A stretch of DNA of 64,000 nt from Tenodera sinensis (GCA_030765045.1 CM060964.1:170446219-170510218); one strand, 5' to 3'; numbered from the stretch's first letter, positions 11,164 to 23,249 are shown. Numbers and translations: made by a program. The notes: generated by a model from the sequence alone, not told the origin.

Positions 11164-12060
11164 ATGTAAACCTGCTAATGTGTGCAGACGACATGGCATT
11201 GACCTCAACCTCAGAGGATGACCTACAAAAAGCTTTCAACCAATTAGTGGACTGGGCAAAGGAGAATGAACTAACACTGAATGCAGAGAAAACTGTCTCC
11301 ATGACCGTCAGAAGAGGGGGCAAATGCAGCATTTTCTACATGGGGAAAACACCACTAAAATCAGTCACCAGCTTCCCGTATCTAGGAGTTACTCTCCAGA
11401 CACAGGGAAACATATTCACACCACATATAAATGACAGATTAAATGCTGCTATTAGAGCCATAAGTGACATAAAGTCAATAGGCAAACTCTCCTTGGTAAC
11501 CAACTTACTCAAAATTGACCCCGTTGCAACATACAGGCTAGAAAACATATGGGTACATCTACATAAGAAAAGCCTGGAGAAAATAGAGAAGTTAAAGGCC
11601 ACATACCTGAAAAGGGTGTTTTGTCTCTCCAAATTCATGCCCTCACGACTCGTATATGAGCTAGCCAGAGAACCTTTCTACATAGAAGACCTGCGACTGA
11701 AGCTCCTACTGCTGACTGCAGCTTATCAGGGCCTGCTGCGTGAACTACACGAGAAGAAATGCAAAATATGGGACGAGTTCTATGCTACTGATGCCGTGAC
11801 AAGCTGTTAATGGACACAAAGAGGATGCGAACTACGCCATACAGTGACAAGACTTTCTGTGCATGGATTCCACCACAAGCTATGCAGCACCCAGAGATTC
11901 CACGAACCCGGCCCAGATTGTGTGTGTATAAGATGCGATGACCAATGTGAGAGATATCATGTGCTACACTGTAAGATGAGATCAGAGTCATTGGTGCAAT
12001 TCTGAAGAGACTAAGAGCAATCTTCTTTGTACATTGTGCGCAATTCATATTATTATAACT
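11164..12060 (+). mobile_element. LINE 3' half: RT motif C onward plus C-terminal Cys/His domain
   Basis: A 210-codon frame (11178-11810) starts essentially at the catalytic RT box, here CADDMA in place of YADDMA. It runs through LVDWAKENELTLNAEKT, VRRGGK, FPYLGVTLQT and EPFYIEDLRLKLLL to FYATDAVTSC, then a TAA stop. The same reading continues past the stop as ELRHTVTRLSVHGFHHKLC and CVCIRCDDQCERYHVLHC, a Cys/His cluster near the C terminus that I associate with this LINE group. The copy is 5'-truncated, as is usual for LINEs. It is the same family as the minus-strand LINE split across 42290-48750. Confidence 0.8.
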
Positions 12061-12173
12061 TTACTAAGTTTTGAAAATTAAAGGAGATGCTTTAGCGACT
12101 AGTATTTAAAATAAGCCCCGATTCTAGCACTCTGTAAGTTTGCTTTGGCCAGGAAAACCACTAGGTACTAGTA

Positions 12174-13332
12174 TAGTTGAGCCTGCTTTATACATAACCC
12201 AGTTCTAAGTAATTCATATTTATATGTAAATTTTTGTAGGTCCCGATAAAATGTAATTTAGAAACATGTTAATAGAACCTTATTTATACGGAATTCGCCT
12301 TTATATGTATTAAATTTCAGTGAAATATAACTGAATTTTATGTAATTATAATTATGGCATATGCTATCTTAAAAGAAACTTGGGGCCTATTTTCCTTATC
12401 TGTTTTGACAAAGACGCAAGCTGAGCAGGCAGCTTTCGGCCGTGGAAACAAAAGACAAAGATGTTTGCAGGTAGAGCTGAGGGCTTTTGGCACATCAATG
12501 TAGCAACAAATGAAAAGTAAAGATAAAAACGTTCAGTATCCGGTGTTTGCTGTTGAACAGCAGTTTTGTGTTTCAGTTCTCAGTTGCTTTTAATCAGCTA
12601 TGGAGAACAGAAGAAGGAAATGTTATACAGTAGATCAGAAAGTAAATTTTACGAGAGATGCAACTTTCTACACAAAACCAAAACCAAAATTGCATCACAC
12701 TTAGGAATTGCTTATACCAGGCTAGGTACAGTTATGTTAAAGAAAGTGAGGTGTATGTACTTAATGCCAGAAAAGTGAAACAAGCCAAATAAACTGATTT
12801 CTTTAAAGCAGAACCAAGTTCAAAATAAGTTTTCTTCGTATAGCCATGGAAAAAATGATAGAGTGCATTAGGAGAGCAGAATATTTCTAAGTCCCATGCC
12901 TTGTTGCAGCATGTTTACACAAACTGATATTTCCTGCTGAGTTTATTGATAGTATCTGTTCCATATCACCACACAAATATGAGTGGTGATTCAAAGCCTA
13001 GGCTACTTGTGTGTCCAACAGACTGTAACATGTGGAACAAAGACTATCAAGCTCAGCTGCATGTTGGAAATATCAACGTGTGTAAACCGTACTACAACAC
13101 GATGTGGGACTTAGAAATATTCTGCTCTCCTAATGCGCTCAATAATTTTTTCCATGGCTGTACATATTTGGTTTGTAAAATTTTACACGTGTAGGCCCAC
13201 TGAAGAATTGTGTGTGGGCTTTTTTTTTTTTTAACAATATGATGCATTATCAAAATCAGATTTTTATGTAATTCTTAGTTATAAGTAATTTTCCTTCTCT
13301 TCCTTGATGTATTCATAAACAGGGTTCAGCTG
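12174..13332 (+). mobile_element. pogo/Tigger-type DNA transposon, internally degenerate
   Basis: The ends TAGTTGAGCCTGCTTTATAC (left) and CAGCTGAACCCTGTTTATGA (reverse complement of the right) are inverted repeats flanked by TA at 12172-12173 and 13333-13334. Inside, plus-strand translation from about 12600 gives MENRRRKCYTVDQKV, then KTKIASHLGIAYTRLGTVML, the N-terminal HTH pattern of CENP-B/Tigger-like transposases. At about 12974, NMSGDSKPRLLV matches the NMSGSEKRKLLVIGK block of the DDE domain. Frames shift repeatedly and the catalytic Asp residues are not visible, so the element is dead. Its length (1159 bp) suggests internal deletion from a roughly 2-kb parent. Confidence 0.75.
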
Positions 13333-13334
13333 TA

Positions 13335-13969
13335 TGTGTATGTTTACATGCTATCAGAGTGCGACATATCAAGCTCAAGTGTTAACATGTGTAGGTTAGA
13401 ATAACATCACAACTTCACATCATTTGACTGCACAATATTTCACTTGCTACGTAAAGCATATATACATCCTTATTTGGTTGCAGATGTAAATAAAATTATC
13501 AAAATTTACTCTTAAGGTAATATAGGTACAATATTATTTCATTAATAGATGAAATGTCAGTGATATTTTTATAATAACGTATACCATAATTACTAGCAGT
13601 TGTATAAAACTAAAATATGATTGATGATTGATGATTGATTGATGATAAATGTATAGTTAAATCACTTGGCTTTTATGGCCTGTAGTCACTGGATGGTTGT
13701 TCATAAGCACATACATGTCACCAGTTGAATACATATTGAGGAATGTGTTTCAGTGTTTACAATACAAAAGGCACAGATTTCCAATTTTGTACTATTTAAA
13801 TAAATATACAGCAGTACAAGATGATACCACAGTATCTGGCTTTTGCAGACCGAGTCATTGTTAAATACTAAAAGTATGTCTGATTTACATAATTATGTAT
13901 GTCTGAAATTAGTGCCTAAGGTATACAGTAATTTTATTTATGTATGACACACACGCCCACTCACACATG
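13335..13969. other. Unassigned AT-rich sequence with a short TGAT repeat
   Basis: There is no recognisable coding sequence. A short TGAT/GATTGATGA repeat lies at 13618-13650. Confidence 0.5.
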
Positions 13970-14640
13970 CAATATTAATTGGAAAGGTACTGTCAGACAT
14001 TTGTCACTTAAGTGTTCTTCTACAGAGTAAAATGATTTCTTACATAGGTACTCTTTAAGGGAATCCTTAAAAGTCTTGAAATTGCTAACTTTTTCCTTGA
14101 GATTACTGAGGAGAGTGTTAAATATCTGATTGTTTCATAATTTACTCCTTCCTGGAAGCAACGAGGATTTGAAGTGGGTAAAATATTTCCTTTCTGTGTA
14201 GTGTTAATGCTCATGAAAAGATAAGCAAGAAATGGTGAAAGTGGACTACCCATTGCTAAACCAGATGTTTGTTGAAAAAATATTGCATTAAAATTGAAAA
14301 AAACATTTAATACAAAGATTGGTAAGCTTAACAAAATCATTCTTTAATTCTTCATTTAACTCTGTAGAACTTCACCATTCTTCTAAAAGCATCAAATATT
14401 TTTTTTTCTGGGTATGCTAGAAAAAGAAAAAAAAAAAACATCAAAAGAAACAAGTTCATCATTAGCAGACATTATTGTGTTGCTGACCTTTTCTACTAAT
14501 TCAAAATATAATTTTTAATGCTTTAACTCTCAGATCTATAAAAAGTATTGAATTCTTTATTTAACCATTTAGCTAGATTGTAGGTTTGTTTAGATTTATT
14601 TTGTGAATAAAGGTATCAAAGCTTGCATAGAGCTTTCAAA
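13970..14640 (-). mobile_element. Penelope-like RT core fragment (inverted) joined to a retroelement C-terminal tail
   Basis: On the minus strand, 14600-14230 reads (with breaks) NLAKWLNKEF-like sequence, then SANDELVSFDV (RT motif A) and FFQQTSGLAMGSPLSPFLAY followed by LFM (motif B). These are hallmarks of Penelope-like RTs. Beyond about 14215 the reading becomes NNQIFNTLLSNLKEK and FKDSLKEYLCKKSFYSVEEH, which instead resembles the C-terminal tail of insect non-LTR ORF2 proteins. So this is either two abutting relics or a rearrangement. The RT core here is exactly what is missing from the plus-strand PLE at 14650-15760. Confidence 0.6.
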
Positions 14641-14649
14641 ATATTACAG

Positions 14650-15760
14650 GTGATTATGTTGTAGACATATTGGAGAATTTGAGTTAAAACCACCCTAAGG
14701 GAAATCGTAACAAGCAGATTATTAATTCACTGAATTAAAAGGATGTAATTTATATTAAAGCTGATAAAGGTAACAGGGTTGTAATGTTGATTGTTAACAA
14801 TGTGGAACTTTCACTTCAAGGTGAATATATATAAGAATTAATAATGAGCTATTTAAATCATGCACTGCAACTTGTAATAAAATACTTAATGTGGTAAAAA
14901 TTGAACCTAATAAAGAAAAATATAAAAAGTGAGTAATCCAGTTTTACCTAGAATGTATGCACTTTAACATAAACTGGGAAATAAAATGAGACCTATTGTA
15001 AGTTGTATAAGTTTACCTACTTAAAAATTTACTAAGAGAAAGCTAAAAAATTCACATTAGAAATTGAAAATGTTTGCCTTCCTTTCCCAGATGTAAAGAT
15101 AATAAAACAACACAACAGTAAATTGCATTTTGGCATATATAGAAAAACATCTCCTACAGATAATTACATTAAAAATACAAGTTTTAACCCCTGTTCCACA
15201 TAAATTTGCCATTTTTAATAGTTCATAGGTTAATAAGTATACCCTTTAATAAAAAGAGTTTAACAGAGAATATAAACACATTAACATTGCATTAATTAAT
15301 GGTTTTAATACAGATTTTATACATAGAAATGCAGAGAAATTTAAATATCAGAAAACTAAAAGATGTTCCTGTTCTGAAGAAGGTAAAGAATGATTATAAA
15401 TTTAGAAAAGATATCATTCTTGGGCTAGTAAAAATATTTTTGTAAAAGTTTTTCTGAAAAAACATACAGCCATTTAGATTATGGCAGATTTTACGTTGGT
15501 ATGGCCAAACCTCATTTGGAGATCAGAAAAAAAATATTTTATAAATGTTAATATAAACAGATTGATAAATCGGCTGTGTCAGATTATTTTTGGTCATTTA
15601 ACCATGAAATGATTTCATAGGTTAAATTATCAAAGCAATTAAATGGACTCATAGGTTTGATGGTTTGGAAAAACCTTTATTTTTGAAAAGTTAGGCTCAT
15701 GTAGGGAATTTTGAAATGTGGCCAATTAATTCTGTCAATAAATTTGTTTTACTTCCAGTA
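14650..15760 (+). mobile_element. Penelope-like element relic lacking its RT core
   Basis: Plus-strand reading with many stops gives DVIYIKADKGNRVVML (the ADKGN block N-terminal to the RT), then RPIVSCISLPT at about 14990-15030. It then jumps directly to the post-RT region: IENVCLPFPDVKI, HFGIYRKTSPTDNYI, and a GIY-YIG remnant GRFYVGMAKPHLEIRKKI with DKSAVSDYFWSFNHEM at about 15485-15625. Motifs A-D of the RT are absent between the second and third blocks. The order and spacing otherwise match PLEs. The element is non-functional. Confidence 0.7.
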
Positions 15761-15765
15761 TTTTT

Positions 15766-15990
15766 TTTAATATATATTAACGTCCTCCAATGTAATGTCA
15801 TATCGGATGATGAATGAATGAAATGAGTGAAATGGTGCTCAAGTGAGCCCAAGATCCATAGAGCTTAAAGTTACATAACATTTGTCTCCTCAGGATAAGG
15901 GAAACCTTATATGGGATAACTCACCCTGAATTTTGAACTTGGAACCTCTTGAATGTGAGGCTGACATGTTACCGTCACACCATAGAGGTA
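15766..15990 (-). mobile_element. SINE family B, copy 1 (tRNA-derived)
   Basis: Read on the minus strand: a tRNA-like head with TGGTGTGACGGTAACATGTC and AAGTTCAAAATTC (A and B box positions), the body TGAGGAGACAAATGTTATGT, CTCTATGGATCTTGGGCTC, and the end GATATGACATTACATTGGAG and GACGTTAAT plus an A/T-rich tail. Possible imperfect flanking repeats are ACTTCCAGTA and GCTTCTAGTA. The same family occurs at 21018-21192 and 41612-41846. Confidence 0.85.
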
Positions 15991-17092
15991 GGCTTCTAGT
16001 AGTTAGCAATGCAATGGGAAGCAATTTGTCACCTAGCAGCAGGAACAGTAACAATGAAACAAATGGATAATAAGTTGATGATTCAATTGGTTGATTTCTC
16101 AAACTAGACATGTTGAAAAGTACATGATTACAAAAGATAAGTGAAAGTTTTGTCACTAATAGTTATTATAATTTAACTTCATCATACTTAACTACTATAA
16201 TGTTCTGGGACATATATCCCTCAGAAAACACCAGGAACCTGTAGGAAAGTGTACCTTATAGCATGGAGCTCTTGAAATACGGGTTGGCCAAGAGGCAAAA
16301 CAGTGAGAGCCAGTTTCCTAGGTTACCTATCTTCTTGCTTCCTTTACTGAAAGTTTTACCAAAGCTACCTTTCTAATTTAAACTGTTTCCCATTTATACA
16401 CTCTAGAGAAGAGTTGAATTCCTTTACACTCAAACACTATATGCTTGATATTCTTCTTTCCTACACATAGTGTACATAAGTTCTTTGTAAAGCTATTTTT
16501 CATCCATTTTAGTCTCCACATATTTGCTCATACCTATATTATGCTCTCCCTTTATTTTTTATTTAATTTGTCAATATACATAAGCTGCAGACATAATGCG
16601 ATACTGTGACTACTGTTCTAGAATTTTAGGTAATCTGAAGGTGGTAGTTCATGATGGAGGAATTTAAAATTTTCAACAGGAATGAAACAAACCAGTTCCT
16701 TTATATCTTTGATATTCTTTTCAAGAATTGTGTATGTTAGGAACAAGGGCAAATTAAGTTAGTCTGGAAGGTTTTCCGAATGATAATCTAAGCAAGGTAC
16801 ACCAATCCAGTAGTGTGTGGTAATTTGCTTAAAATTCAGGCTTTCAGGCTCTAAGTCCTTGGAAATTTAGAACTATGTTTTTTTGTCCCATCGATGTATT
16901 AACTGCATGTGTGAAGCAATTTATCTACTGTCATGCGCATGCTTATGTAAGGACATGCTGCCTAACCATGTTAATGATTCTGTTTTTAATTTAAAAGTGG
17001 AGATAAAATACTCGATTTTTCAGATTACCATTTCAGTAACTATCATTTAATACAATACTTGAAATTTTTTGACACTATTTTATGCATTCCAG
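15991..17092. other. Unassigned intron sequence before the KAT6 exon
   Basis: No coding sequence or repeat is recognised. The last part leads into the splice acceptor TTTATGCATTCCAG ending at 17092. The pyrimidine tract is modest. Confidence 0.45.
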
Positions 17093-19050
17093 GTTGTTGA
17101 CAAACACTCCAAGGGTGGTTAAAGTGCCCATAAGTAGCAGTATAAGTGCATCTTCTAACAAGAAGGGGAAACATGTCGCCACACCTTCAGCAGCGTCAGC
17201 AAGCCGTGATAGCAGCTCAAGTTCAGAGGAGGGTAATGACAGAGCTGCTACCAGCTGTTGCTCCTCTTCCTTCCTATCTTCTCAATCATCTGGTGGCTGC
17301 GGTGGTGCGGGGGTCAGGGACCAGCGCAGGCTCGAAGAAAAAAGTGATCGTATCTCTAAAGAAAAGCAGAAATTTTTTCGGCTGAGTGCTTTCTATGCAG
17401 ATCACAAGTCAAAACGAGCAGGGCAGGGTGGGTCAACAGCAACAAAAGTGGCAACGACGACAGCAGCAGTGATTAAGGGTGGTAAGGGAAGGGGGAATAC
17501 TGTGAGCAGCAGTAGTAGCACTAATGCCAGTGGGGATGAGGATTCAGAGTGTGCCACGAGCATGGGGGAAGGGGTCACAAAAAACATAGAGAGTCCAGTA
17601 ACAGCCAAAGTGATAGGAAATGTGCAGGAAATGCAGCATAAACAAGAAAGCAATAAAGTGAAAGTGAGTGCTTCTCTGTTTCGAACCTCTCCAAATCATG
17701 AAAGACAGAGGCCAGTGAGGACTTCAGTTTCAGAAAGAGCAGTGGCACCAAGTTTTTCTGTTGTAGCACCTATAAAAGAAGCTGTTGCAGCAACAGAACC
17801 TGGTGAGTCACCATGGGGCTTTGCTGCAGCTGCTGCAAGAAATAGGTGTGAAAATATATTTAAAAGACAACACTCAGAAGAAAAGAGATTTTCACCATCT
17901 GTAAGTGGTGGTATTCATTGTGATGGGAAAGGAAAAAGACTCAATACCAGAGTTTTCTCTTCCATAAAATGTGAAGGCACTAGGGCCGAAAGTGGCAACA
18001 GTAATCATTCACAAAAAACAGATGGTTCCTCATCTTCATCATCAAGTGGCTGCAAGTTGCAGCCTGGATTTGGGCAGCTGAAAGGCCTGTTTGATGGATT
18101 AAGCCATCTGTTTACAATACCAACACACTACAGAACTCGTACAGGTGTAGTAGATTATAATCCAAGTAGGAGGAGAAAACAAAGGTCTGTTCAAAAAATA
18201 CATAATCAAACAACAAAGGAATCAAAATCTATGGAAGCTAAGAGGTTTGTTGTTCCAGCCCACATGGGAATGGCAAGCTCAGCCAAAATTAGTCAAAATT
18301 CTCAAAAGTCAGTAGATCATGCAAGGGCTAATTCAAGTACAAGCAATAAGTTTGTTTCATCAGTTATGCCTCTTCCCTCATCACAAGCAACAGGCAGCTC
18401 ACAAAACAGAACACTTACTTCCCATAGCAGTCCTAATCATTTTGATTCAAACTCAAGAATCATAAAGCAAAAACCGACAATGCCAGCAGCTGTAGTGGCC
18501 ACAACAACTGTTGGAACAACCACAATCACGATGGCAGCAGCAACAACAAGTACATCTTGGAGTTACCAGGTCCAGACACCCGCACCCCCTGCCAGCAGGA
18601 AGATACCACGGCCTGGTATTTTTGTACCCAGTTCTGACACAGAGCTTCCTACCACGGAAGAAACTAACTGGAATCGTATGACTCCCTCCCGATTAGTAAA
18701 GACAGCTGTCAATAGCAAAAAGCTGGAGCAAGAGAGACGGCGATGGTTGAAAGGCGATGGGCCACCATTCTTTGGAGCGGGAGCTGCCGGGAGCCTGGGA
18801 TCTCTGGGTTATATGATGATGGGGCGGTCCCTTCCTCATCCATTCCTTTTGACAGGCACAATTCAAAGCGCCATCGATGACCCCAAGCTGAAAAAGAAGC
18901 ACCTGATTGCTGAAGCCACCCAGACCCACCATCACCACCACCACCACCATCACCACCACCACCACCACCAACACCACAGATACCAACACCCACTACCAGT
19001 ACCGCTATCAGTGCCATCCACCTCCATCGTGCCATCACATGTGCAGACGG
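17093..19050 (+). CDS. enok: KAT6/enok histone acetyltransferase, large internal exon
   Basis: A reading frame of over 650 codons runs from an acceptor (CATTCCAG, 17085-17092; exon starts with the third base of a codon) to a donor, ACGG|GTAAGAAC, at 19050/19051; the exon ends with one base of the next codon. It is Ser/Ala/Thr-rich and low in complexity. It contains EKQKFFRLSAFYADH near the front, a conserved island LKGLFDGLSHLFT followed by GVVDYNPSRRRKQR at about 18078-18185, and a run of 14 His near its end. The island matches the KAT6A segment GLVDGLTKFFT...GEVVDYS upstream of the MYST domain, as I remember it. KAT6 acetylates histone H3 in the nucleus as part of the ING5/BRPF complex. The ATG at 17082 lies in the intron and is not a start. 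Identity depends on the exon at 54921. Confidence 0.85.
18929..18985 (+). repeat. CAC/CAT repeat encoding a histidine tract in the exon
   Basis: A (CAC/CAT) run encodes 14 consecutive His followed by QHHRYQH, about 25 codons before the donor. Both His codons are mixed, so the tract has been kept as amino-acid sequence as well as by slippage. Poly-His runs are common in insect nuclear proteins. Minus-strand frames across it are shadows. Confidence 0.85.
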
Positions 19051-19194
19051 GTAAGAACCCACCATTCCTAATGCGGGTTTATTTTGCCTCCTGCTTCTTG
19101 TAATAATTCACTTACTCCCCTTTAATTACTGCTTGGATTCCTTCCATTATTTAGTGTGACTGTGGCAGCAGAATACTATCACAATACCACTTCC

Positions 19195-20032
19195 TGTAAG
19201 TGTGTGCGTGTGTGTTTGTGTGTGTGTATGTAAGAGAGAGAGAGCATACACGTGTGAAAGTGTGTATGAGAAAGAGAGATGTGGTGTGGCAATGGTGGCG
19301 ATGCAGGATGCAGAGACACGTCCTAAATTTCCTCTTCCTTTGTTACTTTGACCATTATCCTGAATATTCCTCTTACACATGCATACACACACTCACAATG
19401 GATGAAAGTCGGAAGAAGCTGTAACTTGAATAGGCAAAGAAAGAAATATGCAATCAAGCAGGCAGGAAGTGTACAAACAAGTAAGCAAAGAGAAACTAAA
19501 AGGGAAAATTGGCTGGGCTGGCTGTTGAAATATGTATATATATATATATGCATACATACAATAGGACTCAAAATGTAATTGATCTCTTCCATTGTGCTCG
19601 TGCGTGCGTGCCTGCTTTGACATTTATCTGCCCCATATTTCCAATAGAATGTATGTTGTTTCATTTTGATGAAACCCCAACTTATGATTACTGATAACTT
19701 AGAGGCTCTACTGCTGTCATCTGTTGGGGGTAATCAAGAAACATTAACACAAAGAAAGAATGAATCCTGTACTAATAGCACTGTGTATGCAGCTGTCGTC
19801 GTTGGTTAAGTTGTTGTGCACTTGGCACCCATGCATCTTCCAATCTCCCTCCCCACTGCTTGCACCAGACTCTTATCATGTTACATATTAATGCAGTCTC
19901 AACACCTTTTTACTCCTGCTTTTTGTTATTTGTCGAATATTCAGTTGTAAGTAAGAATGCATGCAGTATAGTAGCTATGTTTCTTTATATTTGCTCATAT
20001 ATAGACTTATATATATATATATATATATATAA

Positions 20033-20068
<36 letters not shown>

Positions 20069-20385
20069 CGTGCGTGCGTGCGTGCGTGTGTGTGTGTAAG
20101 TACACATACATACAATAGGACTCAAAATGTAATTGATCTCTTAAATTGTGCTTGCGCGTGCGTCTGTGCCTGCTTTGACATTTATTTTTTTATGTGTCTG
20201 TATATGTGTCTGTGTGTGTGTTCGCGTGCGTGTGCTATGTATACTACATATGTATGTATATATATATATATATATATGTATGTGTATATATATATGTGTG
20301 TATATATAAAATTTGTATATATATGAATATATGCGTGTGTGCACGTGCGTGTATGTGTGTGATTTGCATGATCAGGTTATGAATG
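19195..20385. repeat. Microsatellite cluster (TG, AG, TA, CG-containing) with a duplicated 80-bp block
   Basis: It contains TG/GA runs at 19199-19290, a TA run at 19529-19550, and TA then (TG)n with CGTG interruptions at 20008-20100, with more TA/TG to 20385. An 80-bp block beginning CATACATACAATAGGACTC occurs at about 19550-19627 and again at 20106-20187 in the same orientation, each followed by sequence ending CTGCTTTGACATTTAT. Open frames here are low-complexity artefacts. Confidence 0.9.
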
Positions 20386-21017
20386 GGAAAAGATTTCCAA
20401 TGTAATCGGACATCTTATTTACATATTCACTGGCAGTAAATCAAGTTTTCTCTTTTACTACTGAAAAGTGTTAAAAGCATCTGGAATAGAAAACATCACC
20501 CCAGTGCACAGTGGGCCAGATGGCAGTCAAAATGGGACAAAAGTGCAAAAATAAAGTGTTAAAAATGAGTAATGTGAAGCATGGAGGTAAATGTAGCGAT
20601 ATTTGAAGTATCCAATATCATCAATAAGTTGTTGTTTCTTAGCCCTTTATTGGCACCTCCTGAAGGGTGGCTTTGTATAGGTTACATAAGAAGTCCAAAG
20701 CGGCCCAGAGTGGATCTCAGGCAACCGCATGTGAGATTACTCAGCCGAAGTTAACACAAAGCTGCAGTGTGTCATTTCCTTGTTTATAGTGCCATGGTAA
20801 TGTTTAAACAGCGGTTGCAACTGCTAGAATGAATACTTCACATAGTGAGTTTCAAGTGTTTAACATTTAATAGAACTTGATAATGGATATGTTCAGAGAA
20901 ATGACAGAAATAATCAAGATTACGTAATAGATTTTTTATGTTCTGATAGACGTAACTTTTTTCCTTCACAAACTTTCACGTTTTATGTGTTGAATGAATA
21001 AATATACCTTACATAAC
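20386..21017. other. Unassigned intron sequence
   Basis: No coding sequence or repeat family is recognised. Confidence 0.45.
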
Positions 21018-21192
21018 ATATCCAGGTAAGGTTTTTTCCGAGGTTTTCCCTTTTCCTGAGAAGACGAATGTCGGGTAACTTACAGCTCCATGGACCTCAG
21101 GCTCCTTTGAGCATCATTTCACTCGTTTCATTCATTCACCATCCAATATGACATTACGTTGGAGGACATTATTTTATATTAAAAAAAAAAAG
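21018..21192 (+). mobile_element. SINE family B, copy 2, 5'-truncated
   Basis: It starts within the body (CCAGGTAAGGTTTTTTCCGA) and continues with CTGAGAAGACGAATGTCGGG, AGCTCCATGGACCTCAGGCT, CCAATATGACATTACGTTGG and a terminal A-rich run. The tRNA-like head seen at 41612 is missing. Confidence 0.85.
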
Positions 21193-21464
21193 CCAAATTT
21201 AAGCAAGCCTACTCCCTCAAGTCTCCTTGGCAGAAAAAAAGCAAACTTTTTTCAGAAAGTAACATGAAATCAAAGAGGTGCAAAACAGAGATTCTCAGAG
21301 AATCAACTAGAGCAGGCATGTCAAACATCACTCTGAGGGTGTGAAGAGAGGGGTCTACCCCTCCTTAACTGCAGTAGCACGCTCTAGTAGAACCGGTTTT
21401 CGCTTTGTTTTTCCCGTTCTCCGATTTGATCATCACGGAGGGAGGGAAAATAGGGGAAAATTTT
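21193..21464. other. Unassigned sequence
   Basis: I see no recognisable feature. An inverted-looking pair (CTGAGGGTGTGAAGAGAGGGG region versus CTGGTGAGTGCTGTTTGACA region) is too weak to call. Confidence 0.3.
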
Positions 21465-21710
21465 TCACGCCTGGTGAGTGCTGTTTGACACCCCTGAACT
21501 AGAGTAACCATCAGGAACGATGGCGGTAAATGACATGTAACGCAGAGGTAGGGAGAGTAGGGTAAGTGCTGCGTTGCAACTGCTTCCCATCTTTCTCAGG
21601 AGGTATTTGTACACATTATACACTATTTCCCTGGCTTGACTGTGAATAAGACTAGGTTTTTTCCTTCTGTCATCGTCGGATCTCTTAACAAACTTACTAT
21701 CACACAATGG
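21465..21710 (-). pseudogene. Transposase N-terminal fragment
   Basis: The minus-strand frame contains KPSLIHSQAREIVYNVYKYL. This is close to LHSQSREIISNIWTYMKEEA in the plus-strand frame inside the element at 34619-36286. Both match the start of an insect transposase group (consensus LLNS-x-x-REIV-x-NVY). Only about 80 codons remain. No catalytic part and no inverted ends are visible. Confidence 0.5.
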
Positions 21711-22054
21711 AGTTGTTATTGCGCAGAATTATTTAATTTCACTGTTAAAATTTAGGCAACTACTCTCGCACGTGCTTACAGAGTACGCCTGATTAGCTAG
21801 AAAACACCTGACTGTGATGTCATTGAATATTTATCTTCTGTGTAACCGCCTGCATTTGTGAAGGAGACTGTAGTACAGAGAAACTTTCATTTGCTGCTTA
21901 GTTAAGTCTAAAATGGTCTGGGAGTTGATGCAGCAAAAGTACTTGAAACTGCACTAAGTAGTCCCACCAGAGCCACCAAATTATTGCCTTCATTTAAAAA
22001 CTATCATTCTAAAATATAAATACAAACAATAGCAATGAAGCATTTGCACCTATA

Positions 22055-22985
22055 ATGGATGTCAAGTTCGATATTGAGACCCGGAGAAAAAACATAGAAA
22101 TGCTGACATATCCAGCATATAATAAAGTACGGGAGGCTAAGCTTATGTGTTACCCAGGCAAAGAATGCATTAATGTCAAAGATATTAGTGCTGAAATAAA
22201 TTTACGAGGATTGCTAGACCATACACTTCAATGGATTATTCAAAGTATGTAGTCAATCCCAGCTTTTTTTTTTCAACAGGGTAGTTTAAAGTTATTCAGC
22301 AAATAGGGGTGTGGTGGTGGTACAGGTTATCAAGTGTTTAAGCAAACATATAGTGATGAAAGTTACTTATCTGATGCATACATTTTTTGCCCTCCTTTGC
22401 TCTACTTTTGCTATATGGTGAAGGAGATGACAATACAGACTGTGTGCTGGCAAAACTGCAACCAACATTAAAAAATGCTGTAAACCTAAGCGTATTAAAT
22501 TCATATATGAGACAAGTGTTTTAGTGATTTCCTCTGGAATGGAGATAAATTTTAGCGCATTTGACTGAGGAGTATATGTGCTTTAAAATGCAGGACTTTT
22601 TGTGTAGAAATACCCCTGGTTTGACCTATCTGCTAGTGTGCACAAAGTGCTAATTCATGGATCTCAGATCACAAATTCAGCAACGATATCCGTTGGTCAA
22701 CTATCTGTGGAGACACAAGAGGCACGTAACAAAGATATTAAGATTCTGACAGCATTGTGGAAGGAAAAGTTCTTGCCATAATACAATGAGTGATTTGCTG
22801 AACAATTTGCTGGTGTCATTGGATCCTTTAATTTCGAGTTCATCAAAGCAAGACTCCTCTCTGTGAAGAGGCACAAAAGTTGCTTTATTTGAGTGAAAGA
22901 ACTGATTTGCAAGGAGAAGAAGAGGAGGGAACAAGCATGGACGATGAACAGCAGCATTTGGACACTAATGTGGAGTGCGATAGTT
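22055..22985 (+). pseudogene. Relic of a repeat-encoded protein family (name unknown)
   Basis: A 65-codon frame at 22055-22252 contains YNKVREAKLMCYPGKECINV and LLDHT. Further on, in other frames (22630-22900), come SASVHKVLIHGSQI, VGQLSVETQEARNKD and SDLLNNLLVSLDPLISSSS. I recognise this combination (KVLIHGS...GQLSEEAQEARNKD...LLVSSDPLIS) as a multi-copy protein in arthropod and cnidarian genomes, probably transposon-encoded, but I cannot give it a secure family name. The copy is broken by stops and frameshifts. Confidence 0.5.
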
Positions 22986-23249
22986 CATAAAATGCAGCCA
23001 TTTATTTGAGATAAGACCACTAAATAACAAACTGTATTTATGCAGTGATGTGCTTCATAGCTGTCAAATTAAGTTTACCTGTTATTGAGATCAGTTGCTC
23101 CATAGAAATACTTTTGCACCATTTTGACTGTCATCTGGTGCACTGTGCAGTGGGAGCTCTTGCTCAGATGCTCTTTGTACCTTACAAATATGCTTTCTTT
23201 ATTAAAGAATTTGTTTTTCAACGTTTCTTATTAGTTAAAGGCCTTATTT

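Noticed and set aside
17082..17092. ATG at 17082 as the start of the large coding region
   Set aside because: It lies inside the acceptor sequence TTTATGCATTCCAG. The exon begins at 17093 in phase with an upstream exon, and KAT6 proteins carry PHD fingers N-terminal to this region.
18693..19065. Minus-strand frames over the His-codon repeat
   Set aside because: Shadows of the coding exon, Val/Gly-rich because of the CAC/CAT repeat.
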